Below are positions 33,558-43,710 of a DNA stretch of 64,000 bases, one piece after another. The DNA comes from Pedobacter helvus. Lineage in GTDB: Bacteria; Bacteroidota; Bacteroidia; Sphingobacteriales; Sphingobacteriaceae. Numbering within the stretch: the first letter of the stretch is position 1; each line of letters opens with the position of its first letter. Under the pieces are notes generated by a model, which made no database searches, was not told where the DNA came from, and saw only the letters and a list, made by a program, of their open reading frames with translations. The DNA is taken from positions 1 to 64,000 of the forward strand of contig NZ_SRMP01000002.1 in assembly GCF_005925325.1 (NCBI RefSeq), written 5' to 3'. The position numbers were made by a program, and so were the translations under genes.

Positions 33558-36500
33558 ATGAAAAAACTGTTACAAAGTTTGTTCATTTTGCTATTTGTAG
33601 CTACTACTGCTATGGCGCAAAATAGAACAATCACTGGTACGGTTACCGCTAAGGAGGATGGACTTCCGTTACCTGGGGTAAGCGTAAAAGTAAGAGGCAC
33701 AAATGTAGGTGTTTCAACGGGTGCAGATGGTAAATTCGCAGTTTCTGTTCCTGCTAACGCTACGGTGTTAGAAATCAGTTCTATTGGCTATACTGCCCAG
33801 ACGGTGACAATAGGAACTAGTAACACAATCAATGTATCACTTGATACTGATTCAAAGTCACTAAATGAAGTCGTAGTAACCACTGGTTATACTACAATTA
33901 ATAGAAAAGCCTTCTCTGGAGCAACAGCAACGGTTTCTACCGCTGAAGTGGCTAAACAAACGTTTGGCTCCTTCGATCAAGCATTGCAAGGTTCGGCATC
34001 TGGCGTAAGTGTTACGGCAAATGGTGGACAGCCTGGTCAAAATGCAGTTGTACGAATTAGGGGTAACGGATCTATTTCTGGTAATAATGTGCCTTTGTAT
34101 ATTATGGACGGAGTAGAGATCTCTGCGGCGGATTTTCAATCTGTCAACCAAGGTGACTTTGAGAGTATTGAAGTTTTGAAAGATGCAGTATCTACGGGTA
34201 TTTATGGATCAAGAGGTGCAAATGGTGTAATTGTAATCACTACGAAAAAAGGTAAAGTTGGCCAGTTGCAAATCAATTATGATTTGCAGGTTGGACGATC
34301 TAAAATGCCTGAAGATAGATTGATCGTAATGAACAGCCAACAAAAAATTGATTACGAGTTGAGAAATGGAAATCCCTATGAGTGGACAGATGAACAAGCT
34401 GATAGTTTAAGGGCTGTTAATTTTAGTTGGAAAGATGCCTTGTTTCAAACAGGCGCTACACAACAGCACCAAATTTCTGCGAGTGCTGGAAGCGAGAAAA
34501 GTAAGGTTTATGGCTCGCTTTCATTTCTAGATCAAGATGGTATTGTTAGAACAACTGGTTTAAAACGATATACTGCAAGGTTGAACATGGATAACATCGT
34601 AAACAATTTTAGATTTGGCTTAGGTTTACAAGGAGGATATTCTAATCGAAACAATACTTTGGAAGGTGATGCCGTAACGAATATGCCGTTAAATGCAATA
34701 CGTTGGAGTAATCCTTATGAAGTTGATAGGCTGCCTGATGGAAGTTATAATAACTTTAGAGGTAATTTGTTGTCTGGCCAACCTAATGGTGCAATGGAGT
34801 TATTCGAAAATAAACGTAATACTAAACAGTTGAAGGGAATTGGTACAGCATATTTAGAGTATCATATTCCTGCTGTAGAAGGTCTTTATGCTAGAACAAA
34901 TTGGGGTATAGACTACACACAAAACGAGGGCGATACCTATATCAGCCCTATTACTTCTACCGGCTTTGCTAGACAGGGGTCTCTAACTAGGTCGATGAGC
35001 AGAAATTTCCGTTACACTGGAACTTCTTCTTTGAACTATAAAAATACTTTCGATAAGCACGAACTTAACGGCGGTGTGTTTTTTGAGGTAGTTAAAAATG
35101 ACTATAGAACGTTCGGTTTCTCAGGTTTCGGATTAGATAACGGTTTTCCAAATGAGACCGGTATCACTCCTGGTTCAGCTGCAAATGAAAATTATATTCC
35201 AACAGTAAATGGTAACGGAAACCAAACTGGTTTAATGTCTGTATTTGCTTCTTTAAACTATGGTTATAATAGCAAATATTATATTAATGCGGTGATTAGA
35301 AGAGATGGTTCTTCTCGTTTCGGTTTAGATAGACGATGGGCTAATTTCGGATCTATTGGTGCTACGTGGGCTATCGATAGAGAGGATTTCGTCAAAGATA
35401 TTGCTTGGATTAGTCAGTTAAACTTGAGGGCGAGTTATGGTACTTCAGGTAATCAGCCGATCAATGAATACCCATTGTCTCAATTGACTAAGACAGCTTA
35501 TGCAGGAGTAACTGCATGGATACCTACTATTTCAGGCAATCAATTGTTAACTTGGGAAACCAATAAAACTTTCAATGTTGGTTTAGATTTTGGTTTGTTC
35601 AAAAATCGATTAAGCGGTACTTTGGAATATTATAATAGGTTAGCTAATAATCAGTTCTACAACGTTCCTGTGGATCCTTCTGTTTCGGGCTTTCCAACTG
35701 TGCCAGGCAACTTTGGTGATTTGAGAAATAGAGGTGTTGAATTTTCTCTTAGAGGCGATGTGATCAAAACAACTGAATTTAGTTGGAATTTAGGTGCAAA
35801 CATTTCTTACAATCAAAACAAAATTTTATCGCTACCAGAAAATAATAGAATTGAAGGGGAAACCATTTTATCTGAAGGAAGTCCTAGAAATACACTTTTC
35901 TTAGTACCATACGTAGGTGTTGATCCTGCAACAGGTAACGCATTGTACAGAAAGTTAGATGGTACAATCACTCCAGATTTTGACGCCAATGATAAAGTTA
36001 AGTTGGGTACATCTGATGCACCATGGTTTGGCGGTATTACAACCAGATTTGCCTATAAAGGCTTTGATTTGAGTGCTCAGTTAAATTTCTTCTTGGATAG
36101 AGTAATGTACAATGCAGATTTAGTCAATTTAACTAGACCTGATTATTTTTACGACAATCTGGCTGCAGAAATGTTAAATGAATGGACACCAACTAATACC
36201 AATACCAATGTGCCAAGATTTGATCCTTCAGGCGGCAATGATTTCCAAGCAGAAACTTCTAGATTCGTAGAGGATGCTAGTTTCTGGAGACTGCGTAATG
36301 TCACTTTAGGATACACTTTCCGTCCGGCGTTATTGTCAAGTTTGAAAATAAGATCGGCTAGAGTGTTCGTTCAAGGACAAAATTTATGGACATCAACCAA
36401 ATTTAGAAGTTTCGATCCAGAGGCTACAGGCTCAGTTTTAGCTGGTGCGCAGTATCCATCGCTTGTTCAGGCAACTTTTGGTTTAAGTATTGGTTTTTAA
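33558..36500 (+). CDS. SusC/RagA-type TonB-linked transporter (unit 2)
   Basis: 980 residues. The signal peptide MKKLLQSLFILLFVATTAMAQ is nearly identical to that of unit 3 at 38346. A carboxypeptidase-regulatory-like domain (about 24-100), plug (VVVTTGYTTINRKAFSGA, LKDAVSTGIYGSRGANGVIVITT) and barrel follow, ending in QATFGLSIGF. It works with the next gene. There is no FecR/ECF pair nearby. Confidence 0.92.
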   Translation: MKKLLQSLFILLFVATTAMAQNRTITGTVTAKEDGLPLPGVSVKVRGTNVGVSTGADGKFAVSVPANATVLEISSIGYTAQTVTIGTSNTINVSLDTDSKSLNEVVVTTGYTTINRKAFSGATATVSTAEVAKQTFGSFDQALQGSASGVSVTANGGQPGQNAVVRIRGNGSISGNNVPLYIMDGVEISAADFQSVNQGDFESIEVLKDAVSTGIYGSRGANGVIVITTKKGKVGQLQINYDLQVGRSKMPEDRLIVMNSQQKIDYELRNGNPYEWTDEQADSLRAVNFSWKDALFQTGATQQHQISASAGSEKSKVYGSLSFLDQDGIVRTTGLKRYTARLNMDNIVNNFRFGLGLQGGYSNRNNTLEGDAVTNMPLNAIRWSNPYEVDRLPDGSYNNFRGNLLSGQPNGAMELFENKRNTKQLKGIGTAYLEYHIPAVEGLYARTNWGIDYTQNEGDTYISPITSTGFARQGSLTRSMSRNFRYTGTSSLNYKNTFDKHELNGGVFFEVVKNDYRTFGFSGFGLDNGFPNETGITPGSAANENYIPTVNGNGNQTGLMSVFASLNYGYNSKYYINAVIRRDGSSRFGLDRRWANFGSIGATWAIDREDFVKDIAWISQLNLRASYGTSGNQPINEYPLSQLTKTAYAGVTAWIPTISGNQLLTWETNKTFNVGLDFGLFKNRLSGTLEYYNRLANNQFYNVPVDPSVSGFPTVPGNFGDLRNRGVEFSLRGDVIKTTEFSWNLGANISYNQNKILSLPENNRIEGETILSEGSPRNTLFLVPYVGVDPATGNALYRKLDGTITPDFDANDKVKLGTSDAPWFGGITTRFAYKGFDLSAQLNFFLDRVMYNADLVNLTRPDYFYDNLAAEMLNEWTPTNTNTNVPRFDPSGGNDFQAETSRFVEDASFWRLRNVTLGYTFRPALLSSLKIRSARVFVQGQNLWTSTKFRSFDPEATGSVLAGAQYPSLVQATFGLSIGF

Positions 36501-36529
36501 TCTTTGATGTTATGTTTAATATAAAATAT

Positions 36530-38032
36530 ATGTATAAAAAAATAGCTCTTTTGGCAATGGTAGGTGCATTATCGTTGAGTAGCTGCCAAAAAGATTTAAT
36601 CGAGCTAACACCAGATTTTACGCTTGATGCGGAAAATAACCCATCGAACATGGTTCAAATTGAACATGTGCTTAATGGCGCTTATGCTGGTTTAAGAGCT
36701 GCCGACTATTATGGCTCTGGTAGTGGAACAGGAAGCGTGTCGGGGTTGATGCCAGATGTAATGAGTGATAATTTATTTGAAACAAACCAATCATTAGCCA
36801 ACTCTAGGCCAATGTCTCAATTGGTATTTCAGATTAATGAAGATCAAATTACTAGATTTTACAACGCAGGTTACAAGGTTGTTTCAAGTGCTAACATCGT
36901 GTTGCAAAACATAGATAAGTTCGCAACAGCTGCCAATGCAAAACAAGTAAATAGAATCAAAGGTCAGGCATTAGCGCTTAGGGCTTTAGCTCACTTTGAT
37001 ATGTTTAAGTATTTTGCCGAAGACTATGACAGAAATAGCACCACTACCTTAGCGCTTAATTACAGTAAAGAGTTTAAAGTAGACGTAAATGCAAAACCTT
37101 CACGTCTTAATAACAAACAATTCTATGATGAGCTTTTGGCGGATTTAAATGCTGCACAAGGATTTTTAGGAGATGTTGATAATGCTAGTTACTACATCAC
37201 TGGTTTAGTAAAGCCAAGATTGTCTTTAGCAGCCATACATTTATTGAAAGCTAGAGTTTATCTATACGCTAAAATGTATCCAGAAGCAATAGCATCCGCG
37301 ACAGCGGGCATTGCTATAGCACCGACATTGGCGAACACGCAGACTGCTTTCACTGGCATGTACAACCAGACTGCTGCGGGAGAAATTATTTGGAATGTGC
37401 AATTCGATGCCAATCAAGGTGGTCCGACTAACTTGGTGTATTTCGCTACCCAGACACAAAGCTATTTTAGACCAGCATTAGAGATTGCTACAGTTTCAGG
37501 TACCACGGGTTTAATTAGATCATCAGATATCAGATATGCAGCATACTTTGCTAATGTTAGGCAATTGGCCTCAAATCCGCAGGCTTTGGCATTAATCAAG
37601 TATAGAGGCAAATCGGCTTTGTCTAATGCCAATGCAAATTTCATAGCAATGAAAACTGCGGAGTTATACTTGATCAGAGCAGAGGCTTATGCCAAAGGTT
37701 CACCAGCGCAAGAAACACTTGCATTGGCGGATTTAAATGCGGTGCGTAATGCTAGAATTGCAGGTTATGTTCCAGAGGTTTTGGCAGGAACTGCGTTAAC
37801 AGATGCCATTGCTAATGAGAGAAGAAGAGAGTTTGTAGGAGAAGGGCACAGGTTCTTCGATTTAAAAAGGACTACAAGAACGCTCCAAAGAGGGAGCACC
37901 TGCGGAGTGCCAAGTTTATCTCCAATAACTACCTGTTCTTTGGCACCATCAGCTAGAGAGTGGTCGTTCCCAATTACTCAAACATTGACTAACGCCAACA
38001 ATAATTTACAACAAAATCCAAGTTGGAGATAA
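36530..38032 (+). CDS. SusD/RagB-type lipoprotein (unit 2)
   Basis: 500 residues from MYKKIALLAMVGALSLSSC with its lipobox; a start 18 bp upstream is possible. SusD signature regions: LRALAHFDMFKYFAEDY, TAELYLIRAEAYAKGSPAQETLALADLNAVRNAR and RRREFVGEGHRFFDLKR. Surface partner of the transporter just upstream (gap about 30 bp). Confidence 0.9.
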   Translation: MYKKIALLAMVGALSLSSCQKDLIELTPDFTLDAENNPSNMVQIEHVLNGAYAGLRAADYYGSGSGTGSVSGLMPDVMSDNLFETNQSLANSRPMSQLVFQINEDQITRFYNAGYKVVSSANIVLQNIDKFATAANAKQVNRIKGQALALRALAHFDMFKYFAEDYDRNSTTTLALNYSKEFKVDVNAKPSRLNNKQFYDELLADLNAAQGFLGDVDNASYYITGLVKPRLSLAAIHLLKARVYLYAKMYPEAIASATAGIAIAPTLANTQTAFTGMYNQTAAGEIIWNVQFDANQGGPTNLVYFATQTQSYFRPALEIATVSGTTGLIRSSDIRYAAYFANVRQLASNPQALALIKYRGKSALSNANANFIAMKTAELYLIRAEAYAKGSPAQETLALADLNAVRNARIAGYVPEVLAGTALTDAIANERRREFVGEGHRFFDLKRTTRTLQRGSTCGVPSLSPITTCSLAPSAREWSFPITQTLTNANNNLQQNPSWR

Positions 38033-38050
38033 TAAGTTTTGAGATTTTTC

Positions 38051-38080
38051 AAAAGGGGTAGCAATTTGCTGCCCCTTTTT
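38051..38080 (+). terminator. Terminator after SusD unit 2
   Basis: GGGGTAGC-aattt-GCTGCCCC hairpin followed by TTTTTT, 20 bp after the stop. Confidence 0.85.
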
Positions 38081-38345
38081 TATTAAATACAGTTTTTATA
38101 AAGATATTGTCATTTTTTAGGTTGTTTTATATGCGATTTTTTTCACGAATCTTTAAATATTGCTTTTCTAGGCAATTCCGGATAGCCATTTAATTTGAAT
38201 ATATAAGTGTATAGAGTTGACGTCGGCAGACGTTAAATTTAAAATTGTTTGTTAAAAAATGTTAAATAAAATTTGTGTTACATTCATAATGTCTTTATAT
38301 TGGCAGGTAATTAACTATTAACTAACCTAAATTTTTTAAAAGTTT
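38081..38345 (+). promoter_or_regulatory. Gap and leader of SusC unit 3
   Basis: AT-rich 265 bp. AAATTTGTGTTACATTCATAA-TGTCTTTATAT (38269-38300) and TTAACTATTAACTAACCTAAATT (38311-38333) recur almost unchanged upstream of the 43711 gene. This is probably a shared promoter plus 5' untranslated region. Confidence 0.5.
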
Positions 38346-41300
38346 ATGAAAAAACTTCTACAAAGTTTGTTCATTTTGCTATTCGTAGCTACTACGGCTA
38401 TGGCGCAAGATAGAACAATCACTGGAACGGTTACTTCTAAGGAGGACGGTTTGCCGATCCCAGGAGTAAGTGTAAAGACAAGAGGAGTTGCCGGAGGCGT
38501 TGTTACTACTAGTAATGGCAAGTACTCTATCAACGTTCCTTCCAAAGCAACAGCATTAGAGTTTTCTTACCTAGGTTACGATGCCCAAACTGTAACATTG
38601 GCTGGATCTAACCAAATTAACGTGGTATTAGTTCCTTCTACTAAATCATTAGACGAGGTTGTTCTTGTTGGTTATGGTAGTCAGAAAAAAACTACATTAA
38701 CTGGTTCGCAAGGCTCTGTAAGTGCAAAAGATATTGAGAATACACCAATCCTTAATGCTCAACAAGGGCTTCAAGGTAGAGTTGCTGGTGTGCAAGTATC
38801 TCAAGCTTCTGGTACACCTGGAGGTGGTATCAATATCAATATCCGTGGAGTAGGTTCTATAGGTGGTAGTAACCAACCTCTTTACGTGGTAGATGGTATT
38901 CCAATTAGTACCGGTTCTTATACGCAGGTAGCTGCTGGTGGTCAGCTAACTAACGCATTAGCTGATATTAATCCTGCTGACATCGAATCAATGGAGATCT
39001 TGAAGGATGCTGCATCAACTGCTATTTATGGTTCGAGAGGTGCAAACGGAGTTGTTTTAATTAACACAAAGCGTGGTTTAAATCAAGCTACAAAAATTGG
39101 CGTTAATATTTATTCGGGTTTTCAAGAAGTTGCAAAAACTATCCCTTCTTTAACAGGTCCTCAGTATATTCAGTTAATGAATGAGGCTGTGGTTAACAGA
39201 TATGGTGCAGCCTCTGGACGTGATTATGCTTGGCTATCTAGTGCTCTTGGATCTGCGCAAAGTGCTAATCCTAATGCATATGGTACTACAAATTGGCAAG
39301 ACGAGATTTTTAGATCTGCTGCAATTACTAATTATGAAGTAACCGCTAGAGGAGGTAACGATAAAACTAAATTTGCAGTTTCGGGAGGCCTTTTTGATCA
39401 AAAAGGTGTTGTAATTGGAACTGACTATAAAAGATATAGCGGAAGAATTAACTTAGATAATCAGGCTACTGATAAATTGAAATTGTCATTGTCTACAAGT
39501 TTCAGTAATTCTATCAATAACCGTGTTAATAATGATAACAATATTTATGGTGTAGTTAGTGCTTCATTCTTATTGGGCTCACATATTCCTGCCTATAATG
39601 CAAATGGTACTTATGGTAGAGATCCAGTGTCGTCGGTTGATAACCCACTAGCGCAAGCCTATGAAAATGATTTTAAATACACAAGTAATAGATTGTTGGC
39701 TTCTGGTTCTGCTGAATATCAATTCATCCCTGAATTAAGCTTTAAGACTTCTTTGTCATTAGATTATTTTACTTCAAAAGATAGGACTTTCTTGTCTTCA
39801 TTGACTAATAACGGTGCTTCTACTAACGGTTCAGCAACAGAAGGACAAAATCAAGAAGTAAATTATGTGTTTGAAAATATACTGACTTACAATAAAGTAT
39901 TTAATGGTGTACACAGCGTAAATCTTTTGGGTGGTTTTTCTTATCAAGAATCGCAATACGAGAATATCTTAGCAACTGCGACAGGTTTTCCTGGCAATGA
40001 TTTGAGAAGATTGTCTTCAGGTTCTGTTAGAGCAACGGCTAGTTCTGGTGGTTCGTCAAATGCATTAGAGTCTTATTTCTTTAGAGCTAATTATGCTTTT
40101 AAAGGCAAGTATATTTTTCAAGCATCTGCTCGTTACGACGGATCTTCTAGGTTCGGAGCTGAAAAAAGATATGGATTCTTCCCGTCTGTTTCTGGTGCGT
40201 GGAGAATTTCCGAAGAGTCTTTCTTAAAAGACGTTAAGGCTATTAGCGATCTGAAAATTAGAGCAAGTTATGGTATCGTAGGTAACCAAGAAATTGGAAA
40301 CTTTACCTCACTACCTTTAGTAGGTGGTGGCGCTAACTATTTGCAAAATCCTGGTTTAGCACCAACTCAGTTGGGTAATGTAAACTTAACTTGGGAAAAT
40401 ACTGCCAACCTTGATTTAGGTTTAGACTTAAGCTTGTTCGCAAATAGATTGACTTTAACAGTTGATGCATATCAAAGAAAGACAACGGATTTGTTATTAT
40501 CTAAGCCACTAGTAGGATCTTCTGGATTTCTGAGTATCCAATCTAATATTGGTAAAACTGACAATAAAGGTTTAGAAATAGGTCTATCGGGTAAGATCTT
40601 TACAAAGAGAGATTTTTCTTGGGATGCTAACTTCAATATCTCGTTAAATAAAAATAGAATTATTGAGCTATCTGGTAACCCTTACGCTGCTGGTTTTGCT
40701 TCATGGGTAGAAGTAGGTCAACCGCTGGGTGCTTTCAGAGGTTATAGAATGATTGGAATTTTCCAAAGTGCCGCGGAAATTGCTGGCGCACCTACTCAAA
40801 CAGTTACTACCAGTCCACTTACCTCGACGGCTCCTGGGGATGTTAGATTTAAGGATGTAGATGGTAATGGAATCATCAATTCTGATGACCAAGAGATCAT
40901 CGGTCAAGGTAACCCTACTTATTGGGGCGGTTTAACCAATAACTTTAAATACAAAAACTTTGATTTATCAGTATTCCTTCAATATCAAGGGGGAAATCAA
41001 ATTTATACAAATACTAGAGCTTTTGGAGAAGGTATGAATGGTGTATTTGGACAAATGGCAACCACGCTTAATAGATGGACACCTACAAATACAAATACAG
41101 ATATTCCTAGAGCGGTTTATGGTGACCCTGCAAATAACAGACGTGTGTCTAGTAGATTTATAGAGGATGCAGATTTCTTGAGGATTAAGAATGTTAGTTT
41201 GGGATATAATTTTGGTCCTAAAGTGTTGAATGCGATTAGAGTAAGTAACTTGAGATTATATGTAGCGGCTCAAAATCTTCATACATTTACCAAATACTCA

Positions 41301-41414
41301 GGTTTGGATCCAGAAGTGAGCACATTCTCTATCACGAATACGGCACCTGGTACTGATTTCTTGACATATCCTCAAGCTAGAACCTATACTTTTGGTCTTA
41401 ATGTAACGTTTTAA
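38346..41414 (+). CDS. SusC/RagA-type TonB-linked transporter (unit 3)
   Basis: 1022 residues. Signal peptide MKKLLQSLFILLFVATTAMAQ, regulatory-like domain, plug (LVGYGSQKKTTLTGSQGSVS, ILKDAASTAIYGSRGANGVVLIN) and barrel ending TYTFGLNVTF. The first ~110 bp are almost the same as those of unit 2, while the rest diverges, so the 5' ends may have exchanged. It works with the following SusD. Confidence 0.92.
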   Translation: MKKLLQSLFILLFVATTAMAQDRTITGTVTSKEDGLPIPGVSVKTRGVAGGVVTTSNGKYSINVPSKATALEFSYLGYDAQTVTLAGSNQINVVLVPSTKSLDEVVLVGYGSQKKTTLTGSQGSVSAKDIENTPILNAQQGLQGRVAGVQVSQASGTPGGGININIRGVGSIGGSNQPLYVVDGIPISTGSYTQVAAGGQLTNALADINPADIESMEILKDAASTAIYGSRGANGVVLINTKRGLNQATKIGVNIYSGFQEVAKTIPSLTGPQYIQLMNEAVVNRYGAASGRDYAWLSSALGSAQSANPNAYGTTNWQDEIFRSAAITNYEVTARGGNDKTKFAVSGGLFDQKGVVIGTDYKRYSGRINLDNQATDKLKLSLSTSFSNSINNRVNNDNNIYGVVSASFLLGSHIPAYNANGTYGRDPVSSVDNPLAQAYENDFKYTSNRLLASGSAEYQFIPELSFKTSLSLDYFTSKDRTFLSSLTNNGASTNGSATEGQNQEVNYVFENILTYNKVFNGVHSVNLLGGFSYQESQYENILATATGFPGNDLRRLSSGSVRATASSGGSSNALESYFFRANYAFKGKYIFQASARYDGSSRFGAEKRYGFFPSVSGAWRISEESFLKDVKAISDLKIRASYGIVGNQEIGNFTSLPLVGGGANYLQNPGLAPTQLGNVNLTWENTANLDLGLDLSLFANRLTLTVDAYQRKTTDLLLSKPLVGSSGFLSIQSNIGKTDNKGLEIGLSGKIFTKRDFSWDANFNISLNKNRIIELSGNPYAAGFASWVEVGQPLGAFRGYRMIGIFQSAAEIAGAPTQTVTTSPLTSTAPGDVRFKDVDGNGIINSDDQEIIGQGNPTYWGGLTNNFKYKNFDLSVFLQYQGGNQIYTNTRAFGEGMNGVFGQMATTLNRWTPTNTNTDIPRAVYGDPANNRRVSSRFIEDADFLRIKNVSLGYNFGPKVLNAIRVSNLRLYVAAQNLHTFTKYSGLDPEVSTFSITNTAPGTDFLTYPQARTYTFGLNVTF

Positions 41415-41426
41415 TTGATTTTGATT

Positions 41427-42818
41427 ATGAAAAGATATATGAAATATAAATATTTCGCATTGTTTTTCGCAGCTAGTTTTTCATTTGCAGCTTGTAAAAA
41501 ACAATTAGAAGAGCAAAAGCCCCAAGCTTCTTTAGATGCGTCGTCGGCTTACACTAATGCGGCAGGTGTTAGGGCAGGTATATTTGGGGTTTATAATAGT
41601 TTACAAAGTTCTAGCTACTATGGCTTAGAATACAATATGTTTGCAGAATTAGGTGGTGGTAATTTGTCTCATGTAGGTACATTTCCAACCTTTGCTCAAA
41701 TTGCAAATAACCAGATATTGCCAGATAACGTTAACGTAACTAATGATTATAATGCAATCTATTCTGGGATTAATAATGCAAATACCTTGATTGCTGCTAT
41801 TCCTAATGTTAACGATGGTGCTTTGGACAAAAACGCCGCTTTAGCTGAACTTAGAACGCTAAGGGCTTTAATGTACTTCGATTTGATTAGGTATTTCGGA
41901 GGATCGCCAACTGGATATAATAAGGCTGGAGGAAAAGGGGTATCTATAAAATTAACTCCAACATTGGCTGAGGCAGATGCTACTCCAATTCCACGAAGTA
42001 CCGAGGCTGAGGTGTATACACAAATTTTATCTGATTTAGACTTTGCTATCGGAGTACCTTCTTATGCTGCAAAAATCACAAATAGAGCGGGAAAAAATGT
42101 TGCTATTGCAATTAAAGCTAGATTACAGTTGTATAGAGAGCAATGGCCAGATGCGGAAGCACAAGCAACAACTCTTATTAGTGCTACGGGGGCAGCGGGT
42201 TATAGTTTAGTTCCTACGGCAAGTTATGGCACTATTTGGTCTGCAAAAAATACATCTGAATCTATTTTTGAGTTAGATTTTAACTCTGCGGATCAGAATA
42301 GTATTGCATTTTATTACTATCCAACTACGGCGGGCGGTAGAAATGAAGTGGGTACATCAGCAGATTTAAATGCTGCAACTGCTACTGGTGACGTAAGAAA
42401 AGCAGTAAACTTTTCTGCTTCTCCGGCGGGAAAAACTACTAAATTCACCAGAACAGCTACTGGAGATGATAACGTAGTGTTATTCAGGTTGGCTGAAATC
42501 TATTTAATTAGAGCGGAAGCTAGAGTTCGTCAGAACACACCTGCTAAGATAGCTGAAGGCTTGGCAGATTTAAACGTAATTAGAGTTAGGGCGAATTTAC
42601 TTCCTTTGGTTTCTACCGATCAAACGGCTATCTTAAACGATATTTTAGCTCAAAGAAGAATCGAATTGGCTCATGAAGGGCACAGATGGTTTGATTTAAG
42701 AAGATACAACTTAACTTCAACATTGGGTATTAGTCAGCCTTTCAGGGCATTATGGCCAATACCGCAAAGAGAAGTGTTAACTTCAGGAAATATTATTGAA
42801 AAAAATGATGGTTACTAA
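41427..42818 (+). CDS. SusD/RagB-type lipoprotein (unit 3)
   Basis: 463 residues from MKRYMKYKYFALFFAASFSFAAC (lipobox at Cys); a TTG 12 bp upstream is possible. It has LRALMYFDLIRYFGG, AEIYLIRAEARVRQNTPAKIAEGLADLNVIR and RRIELAHEGHRWFDLRR. It starts 12 bp after the SusC stop. Confidence 0.9.
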   Translation: MKRYMKYKYFALFFAASFSFAACKKQLEEQKPQASLDASSAYTNAAGVRAGIFGVYNSLQSSSYYGLEYNMFAELGGGNLSHVGTFPTFAQIANNQILPDNVNVTNDYNAIYSGINNANTLIAAIPNVNDGALDKNAALAELRTLRALMYFDLIRYFGGSPTGYNKAGGKGVSIKLTPTLAEADATPIPRSTEAEVYTQILSDLDFAIGVPSYAAKITNRAGKNVAIAIKARLQLYREQWPDAEAQATTLISATGAAGYSLVPTASYGTIWSAKNTSESIFELDFNSADQNSIAFYYYPTTAGGRNEVGTSADLNAATATGDVRKAVNFSASPAGKTTKFTRTATGDDNVVLFRLAEIYLIRAEARVRQNTPAKIAEGLADLNVIRVRANLLPLVSTDQTAILNDILAQRRIELAHEGHRWFDLRRYNLTSTLGISQPFRALWPIPQREVLTSGNIIEKNDGY

Positions 42819-42841
42819 TAACTATTATTTTTATTAAATTA

Positions 42842-42870
42842 GGCGAGAGTTATTACTCTCGCCTTTTTTT
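42842..42870 (+). terminator. Terminator abutting the next start codon
   Basis: GGCGAGAGT-tatt-ACTCTCGCC is a perfect 9-bp stem with seven T at 42864-42870. The next ATG is at 42871, directly after the T-run. Confidence 0.85.
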
Positions 42871-43521
42871 ATGAAAAAATATTTTTGTTTAAGCGTACTT
42901 TTACTTAGTACAATCTTTGTTGCGGCTCAGCAAGCCGTGTTTGCTGATGGAAGTCCCGTAAAGGAAATAAAATATTCCGATATAATTGGATCAGAGCTTT
43001 ATAACACAGAATGGTGGAACGCAGAGGTGCTTCTTACCAACGGAGCGAGGTATAATTTGCTAGTAAAGTATAACCTATATGTGGACGAGCTGTTTTTCAA
43101 AAGCGATAATCAAGCCATGAGTTTTGTTGTGCCGGTGAGAGAATTTGTTTTTAAGGAAAGTAGTAATAGCGCAACCGCGTTTTTTAGAAATGGTTATCCA
43201 GCAAATGATGGATTTAGTGATAAAACTTTCTATCAAGTGCTGGTGGATGGTAAAGTGCAGTTGTTGAGAAAACTCTCCAAACAGGTTATTGAAACTAAAG
43301 ATTTCAATTCTAGTATAGTTAAGAAGAGGTTCGCTGATTTAAGTAAATTCTATTCGTTTAGAGACAATCAATTTTATCAGTTAAAGAGAGATAAATCTGG
43401 TATTTTGAATGTATTTAGTGATAAAAGTAACGAGGTGTCTAAATACATCTCTGATAATAAAATCAACTTGAAAAAAGACGATGGACTAGTTAAGGTTTTT
43501 AATTATTACAACTCATTGTAA
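42871..43521 (+). CDS. Hypothetical exported protein
   Basis: 216 residues. The signal peptide is MKKYFCLSVLLLSTIFVAAQ. The mature part is Lys-rich with beta-strand character (EWWNAEVLLTNGARYNLLVKYNLYVDELFFKS, then FVVPVREFVFKES); similar unnamed exported proteins are common in Bacteroidota. It begins immediately after the terminator of SusD unit 3, so its expression needs read-through or a promoter inside the SusD gene. Confidence 0.7.
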   Translation: MKKYFCLSVLLLSTIFVAAQQAVFADGSPVKEIKYSDIIGSELYNTEWWNAEVLLTNGARYNLLVKYNLYVDELFFKSDNQAMSFVVPVREFVFKESSNSATAFFRNGYPANDGFSDKTFYQVLVDGKVQLLRKLSKQVIETKDFNSSIVKKRFADLSKFYSFRDNQFYQLKRDKSGILNVFSDKSNEVSKYISDNKINLKKDDGLVKVFNYYNSL

Positions 43522-43629
43522 TATTTTCTATATTGAATGTGGTTTTTTGAAGAAATTACATTTACATCTATGCTTTCTTAATTTAAAAAACAATGCAAAC
43601 AAAGTTTTTGAATAAAAGTTTGAAAATAG

Positions 43630-43710
43630 CTAATTAAATTTGTGTAACATTGTTATTGTGTTTATATTTAGCGCTTAAAATAAATTATTAACTAACCTAA
43701 ATTATTATTT
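43630..43710 (+). promoter_or_regulatory. Leader upstream of lipoprotein-SusCD unit 4
   Basis: AAATTTGTGTAACATTGTTAT-TGTGTTTATAT (43636-43667) and TTATTAACTAACCTAAATT (43685-43703) match the unit 3 leader, including the 14-nt spacing between TTTG and TGTsTTTA. Confidence 0.5.
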
